In this document: positions 56,622 to 64,000 of the stretch, piece after piece
Layout: every line of letters begins with the position of its first letter
Numbering within the stretch: the first letter of the stretch is position 1
NCBI GenBank assembly: GCA_947311845.1
Contig: CAMZMU010000107.1
Coordinates: forward strand, 39,230,588 to 39,294,587
DNA: 64,000 bases
Source: Poa pratensis
Lineage: Eukaryota; Streptophyta; Magnoliopsida; Poales; Poaceae
Reading direction: 5' to 3'
Notes under the pieces: model-generated
Database searches by the model: none
Seen by the model: the letters and a program-made list of their open reading frames with translations, nothing else
Told to the model about the DNA's origin: nothing
Translations under genes and position numbers: made by a program

Positions 56622-57880
56622 TTATCCCTGCTGTAGCTCGTCTCCTCCTCCAATGGTTGTGTTATTAATAAACCTGATCATACATAAATGCATAGACTTA
56701 GGCAGTATAAAATTCTTATTAACACAAACATCAGATTCAACTAAGAGTGAGTTCACCTGTTGCTCAAGTAACTTGATTCGAGCTCTTGTCATTGGTCCAA
56801 TCTTCACTTCATTAGCTTTGTCTCGTACAACAACATCATCAATAGGAGAAGATGGTAAAGAACTAGGGATGTCCTCATCATCGTCCTCCCCTTGAAAAGA
56901 CGTCGTTCTCGATGCGTCAAGGTCTTCTCCAGCAAATGGCGTCAAATCAACAACATTGACCGTATTAGTCACGCCAAACTCAGTTGTAGGAAGATCTATC
57001 TTGTATGCATTATCATTTATCTTGGCAAGAACCTTGAAAGCACCATCACCACGTGGCATCAATTTAGACTTGCGCTGAACAGGAAATCTGTCCTTGCAAA
57101 AGTGCACCCAAACCATGTCGCCGGGCTGAAAAACCACCTCCTTTCTTTTCTTGTTAACACGATCAGCATTGTACTTGCCTTTCTTCTCGATAGCTTCTTT
57201 AGTCTTCTCATGTATCTTCCTCACAAAATTTGCTCGCTATGATGCTTCCATGTTGACACGTTCTTGAATCGGAAGCGGCAACTAATCAAGTGGTGTAATG
57301 GGTTAAAACATAGACCACCTCAAACGGACACAATTCCGTGGTCGAGTGTACCGCCCTGTTATATGCAAACTCCACATGTGGCAAACACTCCTCCCACATG
57401 CGCATATTTTCTTGATCATTGTCCGCACAACGTCGAAAGTGTGCGGTTCACCACCTCCGTTTGGCCATCAGTTTGTGGATGACAAGTTGTACTAAACAAC
57501 AGCTTTGTTCCCAGCTTGCCTCAAAGTTTCTCCAGAAGTACTCATGAACTTCACATCACGGTCAGAAACGATCGTCTTGGGTACTCCATGTGTGCGGACG
57601 ATCTCCCTAAAAAACAGGTTAGCAATATGCGACGCATCGTCGCTTTTGTGGCAGGCAATAAAATGAGCCATCTTAGAAAATTGATCCACTAGCACAAAAA
57701 TTGAATCATGTCCTCTACTAGTCGTAGGCAAGCCTAACACAAAATCCATGCTTATATCTTCCCACGGTGTAGTAGGAGCAAGAAGAGGAGTATACAAACC
57801 ATGAGGCTTTAGTTTAGATTTTGTGATAGGGCAAAGGTGTCCGATCTTTCGATGAGAATGATACGTCGATTCTAGTGGAT
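56622..57880 (-). pseudogene. Ty3/gypsy integrase remnant
   Basis: Minus-strand frames give the integrase core, [16 protein letters not shown] ... [12 protein letters not shown] ... [10 protein letters not shown] (first and second catalytic Asp). Then, in a shifted frame, [15 protein letters not shown] includes the Glu. The C-terminal part follows at 57224-56622 (KGKYNADRVNKKRKEVVFQPGDMVWVH ... FKVLAKINDNAYKIDLP). Stops and frameshifts break the core around 57250-57490. The upstream pol is not seen; element 2 begins at 57905. Confidence 0.8.
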
Positions 57881-57904
57881 TTCGACCTTGGCGATCCGAC
57901 TACT

Positions 57905-59700
57905 TGATGGCCCTTGAAGAGGTTGATCTACAGCGCCAGAAAACAAGCTTGATGCAGTCTTGATCTCGGTGCGTAGTTTACCTGCGTCAAAAGTAAATGG
58001 GTTAGGTTGAGACTCCAAGTGCAGAGTGTGTAGTAAGTGGAAGACGTGTTTTCCCCACGAGGGTGACTCGAGGGTTTAATATCGAACTCTCGGGGAATCA
58101 GTAGTGAAAAGTTTATCTCCTTATCCTTCTTTTGGTCACCTACAAAACAAAGGTTAATTGTTTTGGTCCTCAACCTCACCTGTGGTTGTCAAGCACAAGG
58201 TGTATGAATGATATCAAGATAAATATGCAATGCAAACAAGAAATAAATATGCAATGGTGGTGGATGAATGTGCAAGGATGATGATAACAATGATAAATGA
58301 TATTTTTGGGTTTTTTATGATGAATGCAAGATGGAAAAGTGTTTTTGTATTTTCGGATTTAATAATGGCAGAAAATGGAAAAGTGGTAAAAGTGGTTGGA
58401 AAGGTGTTTCTTATGATTAAAAATGGACCGGGGTTCATGGTTTCACAAATGCACTCTCTCTTTTAATGGTGTGGCAGACAATGGACACATAGAGTTGACA
58501 TATGAGATTGCAACACAAAGTTTGATATCAAGTTACTAATTATATGGGCATCACGTCCTAACATAGAGATCTTTTGGTTATTAATCTCACTTATACTCCA
58601 CCAAGATGCGAACTAAATCATAACACCTTAGCAATTAAGATAAATCAGAGTATAGCTTTAAGTATCATGACATGAAGTGAAAATAAGAACATGCTAGATC
58701 TAGTCACAGGAAGAAGCTTGATCACCCTCAACCCTTGTAGCATGGTATTTTTGTTTATCCCTAGTGAGGCAACAAAGTAAGGTAAACACCCAAGTGGATC
58801 GCGATATTTCAGTTGTCAACTTACCGCACTCACCACCCCCCGTTACTCCAACTAATGCACACATCACCCCACACACGCCCTCATAAACATGCTTGATCAT
58901 AACAAGTAGATAAGAACGGGGTACATAATATGCATCTATATTCATAACTGAAACAAACATTGCAATCTCAACATATATTAACTCACAAAAAGATCCACCA
59001 CATAGGAATTACATATATGACCGTAATCATGTTCAGCAGCTCATACGGTACTAATTAGTGAAGCTCAAAGAGAGGAGAGATACATAAGTTACTTCCACAA
59101 ACCCATAGTCCAGAGGTGGACTACTCCCTCTTCATGTGGAGATGGTGGAGATGTCGATGGAGAAGATGGAGACCACGCCGGCAGCGCCCCGCCGGAGTTT
59201 TCCCCCTCCAATCTGCAGCTCCAGATCTTCGTTTTCGTGTTTCTGTGATATGGCGGCGCTTGTTTTCGAGAACGCCGTGGGACTTCTTTTATAGGCGTTT
59301 TTAGGTCAAGACGAAGGCGGTGGAGAAAAGATCGACGGCTGCGGAGCCTCGAGGGCCAAGATGGTGGGCCCCACGCGGCCAGGTACAGTGGCCGCGTGGG
59401 CCACCCCCTTTTGGCCTCCGGCCTCCGTTTGCTTGATTCCTTCGCTCCTACGTCTTCCTCCTTCCAAAATAATGACGCCTGTATTTTTCCAGAATTTTTG
59501 ACGTCGTTTGGGTCCCTGAAACATAAAAGGAAAGAAATAGGGTTTTCTGCCTGCGCAGGGTTAATTCCATAAAAATAGGAAACAATTATTTTATTTCCTA
59601 AAATCATTAAATAACAGTGGTATAACCCTTATATGATGCAAATATGATTGGAATATGAGTGATATAGTGCAAAGTTCATGTATGCATTTTACATGCATCA
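57905..59700 (-). repeat. 3' LTR of element 2
   Basis: A 1796-bp LTR, on the minus strand TGATGCATGTAAAATGCATA ... AAGGGCCATCA. Its first ~120 bp match the element 1 LTR; much of the remainder differs. A minus-strand TATAAAAG box lies at 59287-59294. The right end is repeated at 63619 onward. Confidence 0.88.
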
Positions 59701-62060
59701 ACATCCCCAAGCTTAACCAATACTCGTCCTCGAGTATGAAGGTGATAAAACTAACATGGGCTTTGCAATATAGCACTAACAATGGATATCAAAGATGATT
59801 GCTACTGCTACATAGAGTCAAATGATTCATTCTTCAAAGGAGTAGCAATATGCAAAATAGTTTATGAAGTGATATCAAGTATTCAATGCAAGGATGTTCA
59901 ATGATAGTTCACAAAGTGTAACATAGAAGATAGTAATATGGACCACATGTATGCATAATGATAAGTAAGAACATCCTACATTGGTCATAGAGTGTAGATG
60001 AAAATCTGAATATAAAAGGTGGACACTTTGGAAAGATGTATATGTGAGTAGAGGTAAAGCATGCATAAGTTTCATCTAACTTCCAAACTCTTCTACTTAA
60101 GTTAATGATTGCAATGTGGAATTCTTGGTGTCAAGCTCTCATTACCCCTATCATAGCATCTTGAATGATTAAAGTTTAATGTGAAAGCAAATATGAGTAG
60201 TGTGCTTGATAAAGTAAAGGTTAGGTGTCTCATGCCCCTTGAATACAAGTACCTACACCATGATTACTCAACTTAGGAAACAAAGCAAGTTCAAGTTCTA
60301 TCATTGTAAGTAATAATAGTATCATCAAGAGCGTCAACTGGGGTACCTCTTGTCCCAGGATATGGAACAAGCCCATATCAAAATGACAAGACAAACAAAC
60401 AAGATGAACAACCTCAACACCCTTTTTATTTACCATTGGAATAGCTTTTTATTATAAGGTGCATCACAGACGGTTCACCATAGCATGTAAGTAAATTTCC
60501 ACCATGAATGATGCATGGCTTAGATTAGCGGCCCAGGCGTCTCTCTAACCATTTATACAAACTCATTTAAACTACTTCATTTCCACCTCATTTCACCATG
60601 ATAGGCATCCATAAACAAAAGTACATGATATCAACTAAATGAATGAAGGAGCATGTTGAAAGCTTTGCATGTGACAGCACATATGGGCTAACTCCCAACC
60701 TCGGACATTTATCAAGCCACTAGCATCATATTATTAATCACAATGGGTCATGTTTTATTTATGCAATAAAAATAAAGTTGTGCATCAAGTTCGTGAGAGC
60801 TATATAACCAACTTTTCCCATAACAATCAATAACATAAACATTTTCATTCAGAGGTATAGATAACACAAATATCATGATATACATACTCGGAATAGCATA
60901 AAGCTAATAGGTAGATATGGTGGACTCACTGGAATAACTTTGGTTGAAGGTGTTGGAAACAAGTTTTTGCTTGTTGGAATGTTTGGGCTAGCAAGAGGGA
61001 GAAAGTTGACCATCTAGATGCATGCATGAGTGTCCATAGAACTAACTAATCCATGTTAAACAAGTAAAATAACATTCAGCATCAAAACATGAATAAGTGA
61101 TAGCTCTTGATAAAGCATTTGCAAATTATTACTCATAAACAAGCTCATGAATCATGCAACTATATGTATCATTAAAAATCAACTCAAACATCCCTTTTCC
61201 CAATATGATAAAAGCATCCAACATATTTCAACCCATATTTCCAGTAGCTCTTTCTCATATAAATGATAATGTGGTGGTCTCACAAAATAACAAACAAACC
61301 AAAAACAAACAAAAAGACGCTCCAAGTTTATGCGATAAAGTGTTTCGATCGAAAAACAGAAGTTAGACGTGTGCAAACCGAGAGTGTGTAGGTCCAGTGG
61401 GGTTGTCTTCACATCCCCAAGCTTATGGTCTTCACCATCCTTGGATAACTCTTGGTGCATCTCCTCCAATCCCTGTGAAAAAACTTCAAAACACCGTTTC
61501 TCCCATTTTCTTTTCTGTGGGGTGCATTAGTAGTGATAAACAAATAGGTTTCTTGCTGCATATAATCCTTAAACAAAACATCATATGAATGTCCAGAAAG
61601 TATATATGTTGTATGCCTACTCATAAACTCATTTGAATCAAAAAGATTCAAGATAAAAGTTCAAAACATGCATAAAACAAAATGGGACAGAATCTGTCCA
61701 GAAAAACAGCAGCAGCAAAACGTATTTTTCTACCCTACCAAACTTTGCCGAAAAATTCTGCAAAAATTCATGCATACAGAGGATGAAAAGTTGCAACTAC
61801 AGTTCAAATATGAGCTCATTCGGAGTTACAGAATAAGAATTAAAAATCATACCGTGCACAGATTCGTGCAGGAATAAAATCTCCGAACGCTATAAGCAAC
61901 TTTTCAAGACCAAAATGGGTAAAACTTGGCACTTTATTAAAAACTCCAGAAACTAAACTAAAAACAAACTCTCTTGATACAGCAAGAGGACACAAAGAAA
62001 ATCACACATAAAAATAACCGGGTTGCCTCCCGCAAAGCGCTTTCTTTATAGCCATATAGC
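59701..62060. other. Non-coding interior of element 2
   Basis: Inverted counterpart of 36590-38929 in element 1, starting with the polypurine-like tract beside the LTR (minus strand AAGCTTGGGGATGT). No coding sequence is recognised. Confidence 0.75.
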
Positions 62061-62174
62061 TAGGCTTCTTACTTGTTGTTTATTGAAGATGAAGCTCATG
62101 AGGGAGCTTGAACTTTGATGTTCCCCTCTTTCTTGGGAAGTGTTCCATGCACTTCTTGTGTGGGAACTGAAACT

Positions 62175-63336
62175 TCACGTTCCCTCCTTTGAATCAATGA
62201 TAGCACCTGTAGTACGAAGAAAAGGTCTTCCAAGAATAATAGGACTAGAGGTTTTATTCCCCATGTCCATGATTAGAAAATCCACAGGCACAAAAGTCAT
62301 ATGTAACTCTACCATAACATCACTTACTTTCCCTAAAGCATGTTTAATGGAATCATCAGCAAGTGCAAGTTCAATAGAGCATTTTTCAAGATTTTTCAAT
62401 TCAAGTACTTCATATAGTTCTTTAGACAAAACAGAGACACTAGATCCTAGATCAAGTATGGCATGATGTGTCTCTTTTCCAATAGTTACTAGTACCTTGG
62501 GAATCCACAATATCCCCAAGCTTAGGTGGTATCATGGCCTCTTGGTTGTACCTAGCAATTTTCTCTTTCAAGACATGATTAGCAATATAGGAACCAAAGC
62601 CAGCTTGATTAGTGTTGATGGAAGGATCACTTGCAAACTTTTGTAAGATAGAGATTAATTCATGCAAGCTACAATTTTCTAAGTCAAGCAAAGGATCCTT
62701 GACTTCACTAAGCATTTTAACTTCCTCAATCCAAACAAGTTTCTCATTCCATTTTCTTTAAAGCATGATTCGAGGCAATGTGGGGGTCTTCCTCAACATA
62801 TTTTCAATATCCTTGTCCAAAGGTTCTAACATAGAAGATATTCTTTCATTCAATTCTCTAGTCAACTTCTTTTTAGATTTGGCATAATTCAATATTGTTT
62901 CCATTTTTAAAGAAATTCCAGAAAGAGTGTTATTTGTCTTTTTCATGCTAGATTTGGTATGAAGGACAAATGAATGCATCTCATTTTTAGTAGGATAATC
63001 TTCCATGTAAGTTTGCAAACATGATGTTGACCTATCCATAGAGACTTTTAGTTGCTTGATTCCAGTTTCATCTTTTGATTCTATAGAGTTCCCAAATAAA
63101 TTTTCCATTAAATTATTAGCATGTGAGGGATTTCCAGAGGCAAATCTTCCACTAGTTAATGAATCTAGAAAACTTTTTGACCAGCCATCTATTCCTTTGT
63201 AGAAGTTTCTTATCAAAGTAGCAGGGGTATACTTAATGACACCATTTTTACTAATGTCTTTAATTCTATACCAAGCATCCATTAATGACTCTCCATAGTA
63301 TTGACCAAAGTTACTCATTTCAGCACTAGGATTCAT
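62175..63336 (-). pseudogene. Element 2 gag and aspartic protease, frame-broken
   Basis: Gag: 63336-62758 (MNPSAEMSNFGQYYGESLMDAW, then TPATLIRNFYKGIDGWSKSFLDSLTSGRF), the Retrotrans_gag pattern of grass gypsy elements. A second frame, 62715-62452, continues it (ENCSLHELISILQKF, IPPKLGDIVDSQGT). The protease, 62519-62175, has the active-site motif AILDLGSSVSVLS and the flap-proximal ILGRPFLRT. The three parts are in different frames or separated by stops, so decay or frameshifting is needed to join them. No zinc knuckle was seen. Confidence 0.8.
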
Positions 63337-63592
63337 TTTGCAAAGTTTTTATGTATTTTTTAATTTTATATGCAAAACTGAAAATAAAATGTGTCTCACA
63401 AATGCAAACCGAATTACAAATGCAAGACAATGCAAGACAATGACAAAACAAATAATTTTGCTTTGAAGGTAAAGATGGATAAGATGATGCTCACGTAGGT
63501 GCAACCTCCCCAAGCTTAGGTGTTAGCACAAGTTGGTGATGAAGTTGACTTTGTTGTGATCTCCTTGGATAAACCTTCGCAGCTATGATTCC

Positions 63593-63607
63593 CCGGCAAC
63601 GGCGCCA
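63593..63607 (-). other. Primer binding site of element 2 (tRNA-Asp type)
   Basis: The minus strand reads TGGCGCCGTTGCCGG, the same 15-mer as element 1, 11 bases from the LTR end. Shared primer and shared LTR start support one family. Confidence 0.85.
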
Positions 63608-63618
63608 GAAAACAGTCT

Positions 63619-64000
63619 TGATGGCCCTTGAAGAGGTTGATCTACATCGCCAGAAAACAAGCTTGATGCAGTCTTGATCTCCGGTGCGTAGTTTACCCGC
63701 GTCAAAAGTAAATGGGTTAGGTTGAGACTCCAAGTGCAGAGTGTGTAGTAAGTGGAAGACGTGTTTTAACTCGAGGGTTTAATATCGAACTCTCGGGGAA
63801 TCAGTAGTGAAAAGTTTATCTCCTTATCCTTCTTTTGGTCACCTACAAAACAAGGTTAATTGTTTTGGTCCTCAACCTCACCTGTGGTTGTCAAGCACAA
63901 GGTGTATGAATGATATCAAGATAAATATGCAATGCAAACAAGAAATAAATATGCAATGGTGGTGGATGAATGTGCAAGGATGATGATAACAATGATAAAT
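63619..64000 (-). repeat. 5' LTR of element 2 (partial)
   Basis: Matches 57905-58290 closely, including GATGCAGTCTTGATCTC and TAAGTGGAAGACGTGTTTT. A block present at 58050-58065 (CCCCACGAGGGTG) is shortened here. It continues past the window. Confidence 0.9.

Larger units (their letters stand above)
57905..64000 (-). mobile_element. Element 2: LTR retrotransposon related to element 1, runs off the window
   Basis: Minus-strand element: 5' LTR from 63619 beyond the window end, tRNA-Asp-type primer site at 63593, gag and protease at 62175-63336, an interior homologous to element 1, and a 3' LTR at 57905-59700. No RT, RNase H or integrase lies between protease and 3' LTR, so it is non-autonomous. 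The left flank is CTACT (57900-57904); the matching duplication would lie outside the window. Confidence 0.88.

Noticed and set aside
59089..59607. 172-codon minus-strand frame
   Set aside because: It lies wholly within the 3' LTR of element 2 and spans its TATA region; it is not conserved in the element 1 LTR.

Overview
The window looks like nuclear DNA of a large-genome grass, most likely a Triticeae species (wheat, barley or Aegilops type). It has two plant genes with long introns set among nested LTR retrotransposons, LINE tails, a Helitron and many small inverted-repeat elements. Several of those small elements carry the CTCCCTCCGTTC-type Stowaway ends common in these genomes. The taxon is an inference; no marker here fixes the species.

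Layout. 1-3849: unassigned sequence with one LINE relic. 3850-30487, minus strand: an almost complete 49-exon gene for the catalytic subunit of DNA polymerase epsilon (POL2/POLE). All exons are present and in order, but the gene is broken: two nonsense codons, one lost splice donor, four single-base deletions (one at a splice junction) and a 389-bp transposon with a 10-bp target duplication inside exon 30. It is best read as a duplicated, intron-retaining pseudogene, or a dying homoeologue, whose promoter still shows three E2F-type sites. Its introns hold further LINE pieces, a Tourist-like MITE, and a 3-kb LTR element that itself contains an hAT-like element and a second Tourist-like MITE.

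30745-43646: an LTR element (A) with a tRNA-Met primer site, split by a complete non-autonomous LTR element (element 1, 31282-40304, duplication GTATG). The 5' LTR of element 1 is in turn split by a 3059-bp Helitron, which carries a LINE insertion. 43647-46958: a truncated LTR of the element 1 family, unassigned AT-rich DNA and a ~105-bp tandem array. 47340-51539, plus strand: an apparently intact two-exon gene for a mitochondrial gamma-carbonic-anhydrase-like subunit of complex I, with MITEs in its promoter and intron. 52355-55952: a 3.6-kb solo LTR related to element A. 56622-57880: a decayed Ty3/gypsy integrase, minus strand. 57905 to the window end: a minus-strand relative of element 1 (element 2) that keeps gag and protease but has no visible polymerase.

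The two host genes have no evident functional link. The strongest observations are the many independent breaks in a large essential replication gene, the Helitron with two empty-site copies in the same window, and the pair of related LTR elements that share ends and 3' internal sequence but carry different coding modules.
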